Notes: generated by a model from the sequence alone, not told the origin. DNA of 64,000 nt from Alentia gelatinosa (GCA_950022655.1 OX465583.1:33879360-33943359), one strand, 5' to 3'. Positions 47,780 through 61,305 are shown, numbered from the stretch's first letter. Numbers and translations: made by a program.

Positions 47780-50652
47780 TCACACCCAGTACTTATTCTC
47801 ATGGAGCACTGGGTTGGTCGTGCGACAATGCTGCAGCAGCTCCGGGTCCACATTCTCCCAGTCAAACGTCACTTGGTCTCTTTTCAATGTGCCCGATGGC
47901 GAGTGCACCTCCACGCCGTCCCCGTCGAACAGAGGGGTCACCTTACAGGTGGGCACAGTCCTACTCACCTCCGCCTCCGTCTGCAGCGCCGCCGCCGAGG
48001 CGGACAACGGCGGGGCCGGCGGGGCGGCGGCAGGCGGCCCGGGCACGGTAGGCGTGGCTACCGGGATTGGGCCCTGCCGGCGGTAAGTCCCCAGGTGTTG
48101 TCCAGTGGTGGGCGGGGACCCGGAGCGTGGCCGATCGCGCGACGGGGAGTGGGGGCGCGGGAGGGAGTGGTTGGAGCGAGAGTTGCCGGCGGCGGCGGCG
48201 GCCGAGGCGGGGGTGGTCGGGGACCGGGACCGGGAGCGGTGGCGGGAGCCCGGGTACTGTGAGGGCGACTGCGGGGCATGGTGCTCGTACAACTGTGGCG
48301 TATCGGGCGTGATATTAATTGCCGGTACCCCTGTCTCCAGCATCCCCCCGTGCATCCTCTCAACACCCCCCGCGTCAGGGTCATCATGATACGTCCCCAT
48401 ATTCAACTTCTGTGGTTCTATATGCACGTGTGGCTGTGCGAGCGGCGTGCGCGAATCCTCCTTCGCTTTTTCCAACTTCTCCCGTCGTTTTCGCCGCATC
48501 TTCAGACACCGCATGATAATCAGTCCCATCACCACGAGTGCAGTGATCACCGACACCAATATGATCACCACAAGCCGGTCAGAGTAGTACCTCTGGGCCG
48601 GCTTGGTCGTCGGCTTGGCCGGCGGGTCCGTAGCGGCGGCCGGCGCCTTGCCCGGGGGTGGGCTCGTCTCAGCTGCAGCTGGGGCTGACACTGAAGGGGC
48701 TGGGGTACTCTGTGGCTTCTTCTTCGGGGGCACTGCAGCCTTGACCCGGATAAAGTACGTGTTGGTCGCCGGTTGGCTGTTTTCTGCCGTCAACCGATAC
48801 GTGAAGCTGTCCGTACGATCATACGTCGCGTTAGATGGATTAGCGCGGTACGTAATCTTCCTATTAAGGATGTCTTGATGGGTGAAGCTATCCACCTCTA
48901 CCTCTCCAGCATCACCTCCAGGGTTCCCCCTCTGCCTCCCTCGACCCTTTTTGGATTTCTTAGCAGCCTCTCGCTTCATCCTACCATCATCATTCCCACC
49001 CCCTCGGACCTTATACAGGCGGCCGAGTTTTGGCGGTTTGAGTATTGTATAAGTCGGGTTGCTGCCTGAAATCAGAGCTAATTCTCCAGCGTCTAACGCC
49101 TCTGTGGTGAACACAAACGAAGCCCCAGGCTGGGCATTCAGTGTCTTTTGGTTCACTTGAGCTTTCACTGTGATATTAACCTTCTGATCGGTGATCATGT
49201 TCTGGCTGTCATATACAATGAACTCGAACTTATCCGCGCCGGCGCTCATATCTGTCTGAATGTAGGTAATCTCTCTGTTATCTATATTCCTCTGGCTGAA
49301 CTGATACACGGGGTGATCATGCATGTATAACTGACCATACTGCGGTGGTTTGGTCACGTTGTACATAATCTTCTCCCGGTTTCCATTGGTCTCTACATGG
49401 ATGTTCTCCTTGGTGAGGAAAACTGAAGAATGCCCCTGCATGAGAGTGATGACAGAGCAATTACGGAGCTCCAGCGTGAGAGGGTTAATGTGAATCTTAA
49501 ATACCTTATAATAAGGCTTAAACGCCCCGTCAGAGACATGAAAGTAGAAAGCCCCAGATTCCATGCTACCATCTTGGACGAAGACAACCTCATCGTCATC
49601 CACATCCTTCTGGGTGAACGTATCAATAGGATTATCCGGCTGCCTGGCGAGGACGATAACACCGTTATCAGGACCATTGATAACGCGGTAGATAATTCCT
49701 TCGGGAGGGGTATCAGGGTCTGTGGTGTGGAGTTGATCCTGTGTGATGACTGCAGTGAAACCCTGCACCAGGTGGATTTCTGGCGCCTCTGTCTGCAGTT
49801 TAAACGGCTGATCGTTCACTGCTCGCACCGTTAAGTTGAAAACATTGCTTAGCTGCGATGACTTCCGGTCTCGTCCCTCGGAGACAGCGCCAGAAACCTC
49901 GATATCGATCTTAAAATGGAAAGCGTCCCATGCTGTATCCGAATCATCATGGATGTACTGGATGCGACCTTTGTTGATGTCCTTCTGCATAAAGGTCGTG
50001 GCCTTTGTGGCATTCTCACCATTGACGACTAGCACCCCGCTGGTGGGAACCGCTGAGATGACATAGTGAACCTCAGGGTTCCGCAGCCCACTGTTAGCCA
50101 GTCGCCTCCTGAGCATACTCAAATCCAGATGATCCCTGTCGATAATCACCGACTGGCCCTCCTCCACCACCAAGGGCTGGATCTGGATCAACTGGGCTTT
50201 ATTATCATCATTGATGTTCTCATAGGAGATCATCACCTTGAAGATCTGGAAGTTGAGGCTGCTGGCGTAAGCCGTGCTCACATCAAAGGTGAACTGGTCC
50301 TCCTGGGTCCAGGCCCCCATGGGTGCCGTGTGCTGGTAGCTGATCCGCCGCTCATCCACGTCCTCCTGTGTGAAAGCCAGGACTTCTCCAGTGTTATTCG
50401 CCGTCCACATTAATTTCCCGTTCTCCGGTTTGGTCTGGAGGGTAAAGGTGACGGCCTGCTGCTGATGCTCGTCATTGGTGACCGCCTGCAGGTTGGTGGA
50501 GGACAGAGGCTGTGAGATGCCCGGGTACACCTCCAGGGGATTGTTGTTCGTCAACGTCAACACCAGAGCTTTGGCAATGATCTCAAAGGAGGTGCGCTTG
50601 CTGTAGTTGACGCCGTCGTTGACTTTGAAGGAGAAACCTCCGCGATTGGGAC
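47780..50652 (-). CDS. CSPG4: CSPG4/NG2 proteoglycan, C-terminal exon (CSPG repeats 10/11-15, TM, cytoplasmic tail)
   Basis: Minus strand, 956 residues plus stop TGA at 47780-47782. The acceptor (ctgttgcag) lies just above 50652 and the exon enters in phase 1, which matches the donor at 56075. It holds the end of repeat 10 and repeats 11-15, recognised by the F-T/S-Q-x-D-I/V...I-x-Y motif. A Pro/Ala-rich juxtamembrane stalk and a transmembrane helix follow (about 48511-48573, L-V-V-I-I-L-V-S then A-L-V-V-M-G). Next come a basic stop-transfer stretch and a tail of about 240 residues, Ser/Arg- and Pro/Ala-rich. The last segment (D-P-E-L-L-Q-H-C-R-T-T-N-P) and the terminal Y-W-V match the CSPG4 C-terminus, a PDZ ligand known to bind MUPP1, GRIP1 and syntenin in mammals. 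Repeat 15 carries a basic insertion with R-M-K-R (48971-48982). Nested antisense open frames are shadows. Confidence 0.95.
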
Positions 50653-53600
50653 CTGCAACAGGGGCGCAAAGCAATAAACGTCAGTTTTATGTCTTTTTTA
50701 TACAAGAAATCTGCATGTAAAGTGCAATACTCTTGTGATAAGGTTTGGGGAATTTGCATGATGTGTTAGTGTTTAAACTGTGAGACCAACACTGTATAGA
50801 AACAGTCCAAAACCGGATAAAAATGAATTACATTCTCATGAAAAATCTAGTTATTCCATAATTATCTATATCTCAGTAGAATAGTTAAAATCAGCATTGG
50901 GTTGGGAAAAAGTCCCCATATCACTTCCAGAATTTATAATCATGTACTGAACAAAAGTTTCGTAATTGAACAGTCAGTGTTGTTGCAATGGTGTTAATTT
51001 TATCACCAAAGATTACTCTAAAGACCATTTATCGTTCTGGACACCTTGGTCGTAATAACTGCCAGCTAATGTTGTGACAATCAAATTACCAGTGTGTACC
51101 TACATATTGCTCCCTACGATTTGCAAAATTCGGACCTTAGATAATACCGGTAGCTATGTTTAGCAATAATTGATACTTCCTAGTGACTCTGATAAAGGAA
51201 ACGTTCAGTAGGAACAAGCACAGTCAGCACTAGGGGGCAACACCAGATTGCTACCATGCTGAAGATGCCCACCCACGTGCTGTGTACCGTAAAAAGGTTT
51301 CCTCGCTTCATTTTGGATAAACTTCAGAATTCCTCCTTTCTTTAACCGTGTTCATTCAATTATTATACAGACTGAATGAGAAGAAACTTTGGAAAGGCCA
51401 TGTACATCATCATATCTGTGCAGTATTATTAAATTATTTTGCAATTTAGAATGTACATTTATCTATTAAAGACATAGTGAGGCTAAACAAGAGTTCCTAG
51501 AATTTCACATTCATCGGTCAATGGAGGAATAAACTTATATCGTTTATGGCAAATTGCATCAGGTGTATGCGGGAAGGTGAAAGGCTATCCAACAAATTGC
51601 TATACACTGCTCACTGTCTGCAACTTTCTCATCCTACTTTCAGCAGTTATATGCGAATGAATGTAGCAGAAAAGGATATTATGTGATTTTTATTCAGCAC
51701 CTAAAAGATTAGAACTCATGATCACCATTTTCTCATGTACAGGATTATCTTATGATTGTTTTCGCTGCATGAAATGCCATGAGCAGATTTCCTTCTTTAA
51801 CCAATGCAACATAAAATATGCTTTGGTATTCTACTCTTTGTATGAACCGCCTGAAAGTGCAAGAATGAATTAATAGCTCCTGTCGGTAAGATCACAATGC
51901 CACATCAATGAATCCTTATCCATTTGTATTACTATCAAACCAAGTTGCTCAGGTTATTTGAACTTGACCGAAAGATTTATTTTTCCGAAACAAGTACTCC
52001 ATGAGAAGCGAAGAGAATTCTGAAGGCATGATTTAAATGTCAAAAGAGAAGAACGTGAATGGAATCATGTAACCTATTTACAGGCAAAGTTTCTTAAAAC
52101 TTGCAATATTTTTCTTTAGGCCATGCTGAGAATTGCGCATCGCAAACGATTGATCTTGTCTAGACACGAGTTTTATCAGTAAAATGTCTTGGAACACGCC
52201 TGTCCGCTTACACCTAACGATTGCCTACAGATACCCCATGTAGGTACCACAGTGTTGTTCACAATTTAAATTTTATCTATGATAGAACTGACATAAATAC
52301 ACCAAACAAAGATTTATCAAATCAAATCTGAAACCTATTTAGCCATGAACCTATTTATAAATATCAAAGCTGTTTGGGGTACTGTTAGGCAAACGTAGAA
52401 AGATATTTAAATAAAAACTCTCGCAGTTGAAAAATGTCTCAGGATGAAAAGAAATCCCTCAGGATAAGAATGACCCGAGATATTCTTGGCAACTGGATAA
52501 CCAATTCAATATAAGTAGACAGCTGTCGAACGTTTGCCAAATCTAAATGATACATAGTGGTATGTGGATGCTTTGATAAATCTGTTAATAAACTAATTAA
52601 TCTTGAGGATGAGGAGGATTTGAAAAATGAAAATATAAATTACTTTACCTTGAAGGAATAGGAACTGAATGACCCAGGAGTTAAACAAGGGTGCTCCCAA
52701 TGATAACACAGAGGCTGACCTAGTGCTGCTATATCATATAGATAAAATACTTCATTGAGAGCCTTTAAAACACCACAATTCAATAAATTGAACAATAATG
52801 TTGTACAAACATCTCCCAATTATCTATGTTTCATGGTGGGAATATGCAGCAGAAGCGCTTTTACACCATTCATTTCGGGGAAGTGGAACCAGCGCTCTAC
52901 ACTGCTCTCAGTGCATTTGCTACTGCCAGAAACGACCCAGACTTCGGCCAAGTATCGATGAACTCATCTGAGAGCGAGTGAACCATTATTTGTTCTATGC
53001 GTCTGATCTCCAAAAAGTTAACACTTAGATCAATAGGAAATTGTCAGTGATCCAGACAATAATAGAGGATAGAGATGGATAGTCTTAAATGCCTCGGTGA
53101 ATCTGGGGTTTGGATTATGAGGGTGAGAATGGGGAACTAACTGCTCGGCGAACAATGGTTTAATCTCGAGTAAGCTTGTCTTCAGTTTGATATGAGGCTG
53201 ACTGCGTGTAGAATGGGCATTTAAGCGAACTCTGCAGCCATTATAATCACAAACACTAATTTCATTACCATATTGGATAAGAATGAAAAGCCCTGGTGAT
53301 ATCTGGGAACTGTTAATTAAACTAGATTATTGTATGTTTAAGTCGGCCTCGACTTCCCCCTAACTTTTAACCAGCGTATTCCTGGTACCAGCGTTAAAAT
53401 GGTATACATATGTTAGTCTGGGAATTCATATAAATACCATTATTCATTTAGTAGTCAGAAATGGTTTACTTGAGATTTAGAATTTCTTTTTATATGCACA
53501 GTGAACCATGTACCCTTGAATGACTGATGTGACATTGGATTAACCCGTAGGGATTTGATAGAATAAGATAGTCCAGTTTGCGATAAGTGTCATATCACAT

Positions 53601-56075
53601 CTGAGACTGATGTGATTCAATGTAACACAAACCTGCAGACACTTAGAGAAGGGGTTCAGCATTACCGTCTAACACGTGTTTCTATTCTTGATGAACATTG
53701 AGCCATCTGTCTAAATCTATCACCAAATGAATTCCTGTTGCGTTGGTAATTCACCAAACCTGGACAGAGCCTGCTGTTGTAGCAAATTTAGGCTAAGATA
53801 ATGCGAGGTTCACTTGGTATCATCAGTGGTATGAAATATAACGATTCGTCTAACTTCTTTTCTAAAGCCACAACCTGTGAGATTTATTTGCGAATATTTA
53901 TATCATCACTATTTCAAGGGAGTTTCTCTGTTGTGTTTTGAAACATGTGAGGAAAATGTACTGCCATGGAAAAACGAAGAACATAACACACAAGGCAAAA
54001 ATCAATATTGGTTGTATAACCTACACCAGGAATGTTCTCTTTGCCTATCACTGACCGTGGTACACATCATCCAAATAGCTCTAATAAACATGAACTGGGA
54101 GTAATTGAAAAACGCCTCAGGTAACACTGACCTGGCCTAGTTCTACCACATGCACATACAAGAGGCAACCAGCCTTGGTGTTCCCCCAGGAAGTTCCAGC
54201 TAAATAAAGGACCAGTAGAGAAAGTGACTGAAACACCAGTTTTTGGAGCATCACTTTCTAGTCTGTTTAGTCTGGGCGTCAATACAGAGAACGCACAAAA
54301 TATGTAACTAAGGACTCCATTCAATATTCGAGCTAAATCTCATCTTACTCTTTCAACTGAAGAAGAATCTACGCACCGGAAACCCGCGTTTAATAAGCAG
54401 CACAATATTGAAGTGTCCACATACCACTACGACCCTCACAAATCTATGAAAGACATAGGTTGTTTTATAATATAAAAAAAATTCTTCTTGCGTTTAGAAT
54501 ATGCATTATCAAATATCTTTTTAAAGACAAGATGTAATTCATGTTCTGGACATGGAAAATGAATTTGTTAAAAAGAGTTGTTGAAATGTTGAACAACCAC
54601 GATATTACGAAAAGGTATAACCTAACCAGACATTAAGACAATACAAGTTTATTTAACTCTAATCGGAGCTGGAAGAATTAAACTTAAATATTCTTCAGAT
54701 TTTTATTTCACTGAGGATCCTGCCTTCAACCTTTTTGTATGATGTTCGATCATAAAGATATTGTTCTTTTCGAAAAGAGGTACTATTTTTATCAATGAAG
54801 GAAAGCCAATTCAATCATTTACTCTCCTTGGGAAACAAAGTGAGAACAGAGACACAAAAGAACGTTTGATGAAATATAAAAGGATGTGGCTGTAATGGAA
54901 CGGCACCTCTTATGACGACTTTATCCAACGACTTTGAAAACGAAGCACTTCTTACTTGGCTCAAAGGTCATGCATAATATAACATTTACTAAGCAGAGTC
55001 ACGTATGAGAAATGGGCCAACAATACGAAATATTATGGACGGTACTGGCAGATAGATATCATATTGTCAACAATTATATTTTTACATTATTTCAGATATA
55101 AAGGGAGCGAGTTGATAAAGTAAAATAATGAGATAGATATACCTTGAGGTGAACGCTATATGATTAATTTAATATCCACTAAGCGTTTGTATTACCAACA
55201 CCACTAATGAATACAGATGAGTACATAAAGATTAGAGTGCAATCAACTCCGACTTTGAATATGAAAGCACACCTTTCGATATAGATTAAGCTGGTAAGAA
55301 ATTATTTACGCAGATTTAGAATACAGGTAATTTAAGCACACAAGCACACATGCTTGCTGATTAAAATGCCAAATTCTATTTACCTCCAGTAATCAACGAC
55401 ACAGTACTACCACATGTGTTACCTGAGAAATGGTCACTGGTGCACATCACTCAATAAAAACGCAAATTTCTACTGACAACAAAACCAAAGTCAATAAAAA
55501 ATTACTAACAGTCTACTTCTATATGAACACCTGGTTGTGATGGCCTGAAACGTCTAGAAAATAGTAGTGTACTATAAACCAACTAAAGGTTGTTACTATA
55601 ACCTCGTTAAACGGCAGAGGCTTGGAAACAAAAAATAACAAACATGAGAAAACCCGGTATTTATTGTATGTATTCTCACCTTCTGTCTCATCGGCTATTG
55701 GCGACAATAAATAGAAATAACTATAGTATTTAAAAGTCAATCTTAGGTATGATTACAAAAAAAGGAGGGGGAATAAAGTAAGAAATCCGTAAAAACGAAT
55801 TATCATACCAATAAAAATTAGGTATGACATAATGAGTATATTAATGTCTAGAAATGAAATAAAAAGGATATTTCAAATGGGATATATTTGTATGTGCTTT
55901 TAATTCGCACATATATGAAATAATAAAAAGTAAGTGTCTAGGTAGGTATATTATTCGTAATTTCTATTCCACTTAAAATAACTATCATTTGTCACTGGTT
56001 ATTATGATCTACAAATTAGACACATTCAAGAAGTACCTATACATGTCAAATGGCTAAATTGGTTGAATCACTCAC
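50653..56075 (-). other. CSPG4: CSPG4 intron (5.4 kb)
   Basis: Phase 1 intron, donor gtgag at 56075-56071 and acceptor ctgttgcag at 50653. It interrupts repeat 10 right after the F-V-H-K-G motif. It is AT-rich. Because 15 repeats are accounted for without it, no hidden exon is needed. It contains a CTCF-like core at 51227. Confidence 0.85.
51227..51239 (+). promoter_or_regulatory. CTCF-like motif in the CSPG4 intron
   Basis: GCACTAGGGGGCA fits the CTCF core. It has the same orientation as those at 5979 and 36780. Confidence 0.35.
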
Positions 56076-59000
56076 CTTTATGTACAAACACAATCTGGCC
56101 TGCGTCTATGGCCGCCTGTGTGAAATTGACGATATTCTGGTTCTGGTTGCTCTCGAGCATGACGTCACCGTTACTGGGGTTATCGATGACGTACATCAAC
56201 CCGCTAGGTGGCGTGTCGAGGTCGACTGCCTTGAGGTGGTCGGAGGTAATGGGACTGACAGACCCCGTCCACACCTCCAGGAAGCGGTTGGTGACCACGC
56301 GTGGTGACTGGTCATTGGTGGGGACCACCGTAATGTGCACTGTATGTGGATTGCTTTGTTTGTGGGAGATATCCGATTTGGCCATGATTGAGAACTCATC
56401 GGTTGTTGAGTCATTTCCATCGTGGACGTAGTATATGAAATCACCTTGTAGTTCATTCTGGTTGAACTGCAGGATTGCTTGTCCAGGGTGGCTGCGAGAT
56501 TCTACCAACCCGTTTTCTGGTTCTTGCGTGATGATAAAGACTATGTTCTCTTCTCTGAAATGCTGATTAGTCACATGAATCATATCATCAGTGATAAGCC
56601 TACTCTCCCCTTCCACCAGGTCAAAATCCTGTGCCATGACTGGTATGGTTGTAGGCACAATCTCCAACACAAACTCTAACCCTTGGAGACTCTGTATTCC
56701 GTTGGTCACATCAAACATGAATGTATCAGATGTAGGGCCGACCTCATCGTGTTTATATTTCAATCTACCCTCATTTACGTCCTCCTGTGTGAACATTCGC
56801 AGGTCCTCCCCGGAGGCACCCTCCATTAAGGACAGCGAGCCGTACTTAGGAAGGACAGTGATGGAGTAGTGGATCTCCTCGTCAGGGACCTCAGGGTGGG
56901 TCACTTCCAGATCGCTCTGACCAATCACAACCTCAGATTTCTCATCCACAACTTTCACCCGGTTACTGACAATATGAGGGGGATCCTGGTGACTCTCCAG
57001 GATGGCTTTCACCTTCATTTCACCTTCAATTTGCACATCCTCGATTTTGACGATAAATGAGAACATATCGAGGAGGTTATTGGTTCCGTCATGTTCATAC
57101 GAAACCATCTCGTTTTTCACATCTGCCAGGTTGAATCTTTGTTTCTCCATGCCGTTTTTTAGGATGCGTCCATGCGATGGGTGTGTTTCTAGTACAAACT
57201 TAACATCCTTGTCCTCACAGTCCAAGTTGGTCTCCAGGCTCAGATTGCTCCATAAGATGGGTACCATTTCACCTTTTTGCACTGAGAGTCCGGTGTTGTT
57301 CAGGAATCGTATGTATGGATCTGAAGCACGAACCTCGAACAGTCCACTGGAGGTATACTGTCCATCAGTCACCCATAGCACTGCCCGACCGTAGTTAGGC
57401 CCCATGTGCTTAAACATGATCTTCCCATCCTCCAAATCCTTTTGGGTAAATACCCGAACTTTGGCTGATTCGTTCGCAGTCAGCACCAACTCTCCGTTCG
57501 GAATACCCCGCCATTCGTATTGTAGCTTAGAGCTGTCATAATCAACGTCCGGATCATAGTATGAAAGATCATCAGTGGAAACCATCCGGCCTCTATTGGC
57601 AACTACATTAAACACCTTCTCCACTAATCTCATCGGTGGATTATCGTTCCTAAGCTGGATGCGGATGTCAAATGTTCCAGTGATTTCTGTGATTTCCTGA
57701 ATGATATACTCCGGTGGATCCTGGATGATAGGAGTGGCTATGAAGTCAAAGGAATCCTGAGTGTTTTCTGAGTTATCGTGTTTGTACATGACTCTCCGGT
57801 TTCTGATATCATCATTGGTGAATGTGGTGGAGGCGTTACGTTCTAATGGCCGACCTGTTGTTGGATCTATCAACTGGATCATACCACACGAAGGCCCAGA
57901 TATTATCGTGAATCTAAAATCCTTATAAGTACTTGTCTCCATATATAATTCATCTGTGGTTACGACTTTGCTTTCACCTTCGAAAACCTCAGAGAGGCCA
58001 TTGTTGATGAATTTGATATCACTATTTAGGGGTTCGTAAATGATGCGGAAAGTATACACCTGGGATGCATCCCCTGGAACCACGAGTCTAAACTGGAACT
58101 CGTCTTCGACCCTTGAAAACAGAGCTTTGTGGATGTGGTACAGAATACCACGACCGTCCAGATCTGCCTGCGAGAAGTTGGAATTCACCGCCAATCGCTG
58201 CTTATGATGATTGCCTGCTTCGTCAGCCTCCGCACTGAAGTGGAACAGATGTCCATAGTGTGGCAGCGTAAGCACTGAGTAGCTCACATCTGAGGAGACG
58301 TGACCCTGCATTGAGCTGTTCGCGAGCAGATTCTCACTCGTAATATAACCCTCTTTAACTCCATTCAGAATGAGATCACTGTTGCGAGAAAGCTGCACTC
58401 TTGCTTTGATAAAATCGACATTGAACATCATTTCCTCAGTTTCCTCCATCATGGCAGATACCTTAAACTTGAACCAGTCCTCATCATGTGGGAGATGGGT
58501 TTCTGTGTGAATATATCGAATGCGACTCTTATCTATGTGTGCCTGTGTGAAGGTGGTCACTGTCACCCACTGATTGTTCGCGTACTGTTGTCGCTGCACA
58601 AAACCATAGTATGGGGCATCTGTTATGTCGAATCGGATGTCAATGTCCTGATTCGGCGCATTGGTGGTGAATGTCAGATTGTTTCTCGTGATCAGCATAG
58701 TGGCTCCTGGAGCTAGAAGGAGACCAGTGTTGGCCAGAAGACTCAATTTGAGAGGCACTGCTTGTACCTTGAGGTTTTTGGGGTCACTTGTGTCCTTCCC
58801 GTCGGAAACCTGGAGCCTCACATGGGTTTCCAGGTTCCCACGATGGATGTACCTGATTCGACCCTCATTGATGTCCTCCTGGGTAAAAGTAGTTATTCTA
58901 GCTCTGACACCAAGGCTGTCTGAGATCTCAAAATACCCCACATCGAAAGCCTGCGGATACCGAATAGAGAACTCGAGATCCTGAGCGGCATCATCTTTGT

Positions 59001-60701
59001 CACTGACATGCAGAATTTTGGGTGATATCTTGACTTGGGTATTCTCTACAAGCACCAGTGTCTCTCCATCAGGTAATACTATATCTGGTTTGTCATTCCA
59101 TGGCGCGACTTTTATGATTAAAGTAAATCCATATTTCTGTTTCAACTTAGCAGGCATATCATCATCTACATTGAGGAACTCCAATTCCATTCCGATACTG
59201 TCCATTGCACCTTCTGAGCCATCATGGATGTAACTGACCTTCCCTCCATTGAGATCCTGGAGGGTAAACGACGGCCGGCGAGAATGCTGGGGTACGTCGA
59301 TTTTCAGTTGCCCACTCTCAGGAAGATTAACTACTTGGAACACAATAGCAGATGCTCGCAAGCCACGCGTCTCATAGTCAAACATGATGTCGATGTTGCT
59401 CGAGGTGATAAGCACTCGCCCACCCTCCCGAACAACAGCATCTTGCACTACTAGTATATCATGCAGGGGTATCTTTGGAGGTTGTCCGTCCGAACCTGGG
59501 ATCTTCACACAGTTTCTTCGGGAACAGAGGCACTCAAACCCATAGTGTCCATGCTCCACACACGTTGCCCCGTCGATACAAGGACTGCTGAGACACGGAT
59601 ATGTCCATACGCACTCTGGTTTGAGGCCCCGGGACACCTGAGCTTCACGGAAACCCATGACCTGTGTGTTGACCCTCAGGTTCTGCATGCAGCCCACCAG
59701 GGAGCCAAAGGGAGCGTTGAGACCCTTCAGTGAGACCAGCTCACGCTGAATGGCCTGTCCGCGCTGCTGTAAACTGACTCCGCCAACAAACAGGTAGCTA
59801 TGGAGATCGAGGAAGCGGTTGGCCCCGAAGTTGGTTTTCACCTCCCTTCGCTCCCGGTCGACGGTTACGCGTACGAATGTCAATTCGATCACCACTTCTA
59901 CTTGATGCCAAGTGCCATCACTGACCTCCTGCTCATGCATAAGTTCCGCCTCCCCACTGCCTTTATTGACAACGAGTTGAATTTTCCCCCTAAGCAGTTC
60001 CACCGCAACGAAGTCTGAGCCCGGCTGGTTCCCGGCGTTATATATAAGCAAAGCAGTTTTGGTTTGCGTGCGGATGTCAAAGCTTATTCTCCCTTCGCGA
60101 CGTGCACGAAAGGGTGGTAAAGCCAAGAAGCTGGTGTTATAGAGGAAGCTAATGGGCTGATGCGATGTGGCACCAAACTCGGGGCTACATTCCCACTCAA
60201 TCCCATACACATTCATGGCGTCCGCTTGCTGCTGGGCCCCTTGTAGTATGTCTATAGAGTTAAACAGCACGTGGCGCACACAACCACGGTAGTCTTTAAA
60301 ATTGCCAACAAACACATCAACGAAGGACCCCACCCCACCGAGGAAGATGCCTTCGTTGATGTTAAGTTCAAAGAACCCTCCTGGAGTGGTGGTGGTTGTG
60401 GTGTACAGGCCATCGATGGTGAGCTGCACCTGGTCCTGGGAGCGCATCAGCTGGATGTAATGCCACTGCCAGTCGTCGAAGCGCACCCCAGGCGTGGAGG
60501 CTAAGGAAGCCTCGCCGGAGCCCAGGTCTATGCGCATCTGCACCATGCCGTTCTTGAGCTCGAGGACGCAGTAGTCCGGAGACCCGGCGGCCAGCATGAG
60601 CAGGCCATCGGCGCGGTGTGTCCGGAACTGCAGCTTGATGTCCGTCTCCCGGCTGGCATCTTCATGCGGCAGCCGCAGGTAACTGTCGCCATAGAACGAC
60701 C
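56076..60701 (-). CDS. CSPG4: CSPG4/NG2 proteoglycan, large ectodomain exon (LamG x2, EGF-like, CSPG repeats 1-10)
   Basis: Minus strand, about 1542 residues in one exon, phase 1 at both ends (acceptor tcttttcag at 60702, donor gtgag at 56075). Residues 1-155 form laminin-G domain 1 and about 180-370 laminin-G domain 2, each with the G-C-V/M close. About 371-405 is an EGF-like module with six cysteines (P-C-L-S-S-P-C, A-T-C, F-E-C-L-C, N-C). From about 420 come CSPG repeats 1-10, each ending in an F-x-x-x-D/A-I/L then I-x-Y-x-H motif. With the next exon the total is 15 repeats, as in mammalian CSPG4. The family comprises type I membrane proteoglycans that bind collagen, growth factors and integrins; Drosophila kon-tiki acts in muscle attachment and glia. 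No perfect S-G-x-G attachment site was seen, though S-G dipeptides occur near acidic residues. The ATG at 60721 lies in the intron and is not the start. Confidence 0.96.
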
Positions 60702-61305
60702 CTGAAAAGATACAGAGAAACATACATTATACATTTGACTAAATGTATGCAGGGGTTCTTTTATCTTTCACTTCAGTTCACAACCCTATCCGTCATTGTA
60801 AATTTGAGTGAGCTAAAAATAATCAAAACAGCAACCATTGCATAAAACGCAACATCCCTGGGTAATTTGAAGTCCAAATTCTTTTTAAAAATTTGATTCA
60901 TAAATTTGATTTTCACGAGATACACTTTTCAACGTATCTCGCATTTACGCACATTGCAAAATATAACTCTGAATTTATAAAGTGGATCGAAGACACTGTG
61001 TGGTATTCTCTTCTATAAATGAAATTGCATTTAGTTCAATTCACTTCCTACAAAAATACCAGGTATGAAGGTTACAAATAGCCTGCCTACCCGACTACAT
61101 TCACGATTCACACCCTGTTTAAAACGTGTTCCCTATGGTGTGAGACACTCCATATACGGTAGTCAAGACGACCACGGTGGCATATATATTCTACTCCTAA
61201 ACCGCGGCTTGAAATCGACTATTTTATCTCACCCGTGGTACAAGTTTAGCCATAGGAATAATATTAGAAAAATATACTCAACGATCAACCTGGTAAAGTG
61301 ACAAT

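Noticed and set aside
47746..50413. Many + strand frames of up to 170 codons
   Set aside because: They are antisense shadows of the GC-rich CSPG4 coding exon.
56063..60504. + strand frames of up to 130 codons
   Set aside because: They are antisense to the large CSPG4 ectodomain exon.
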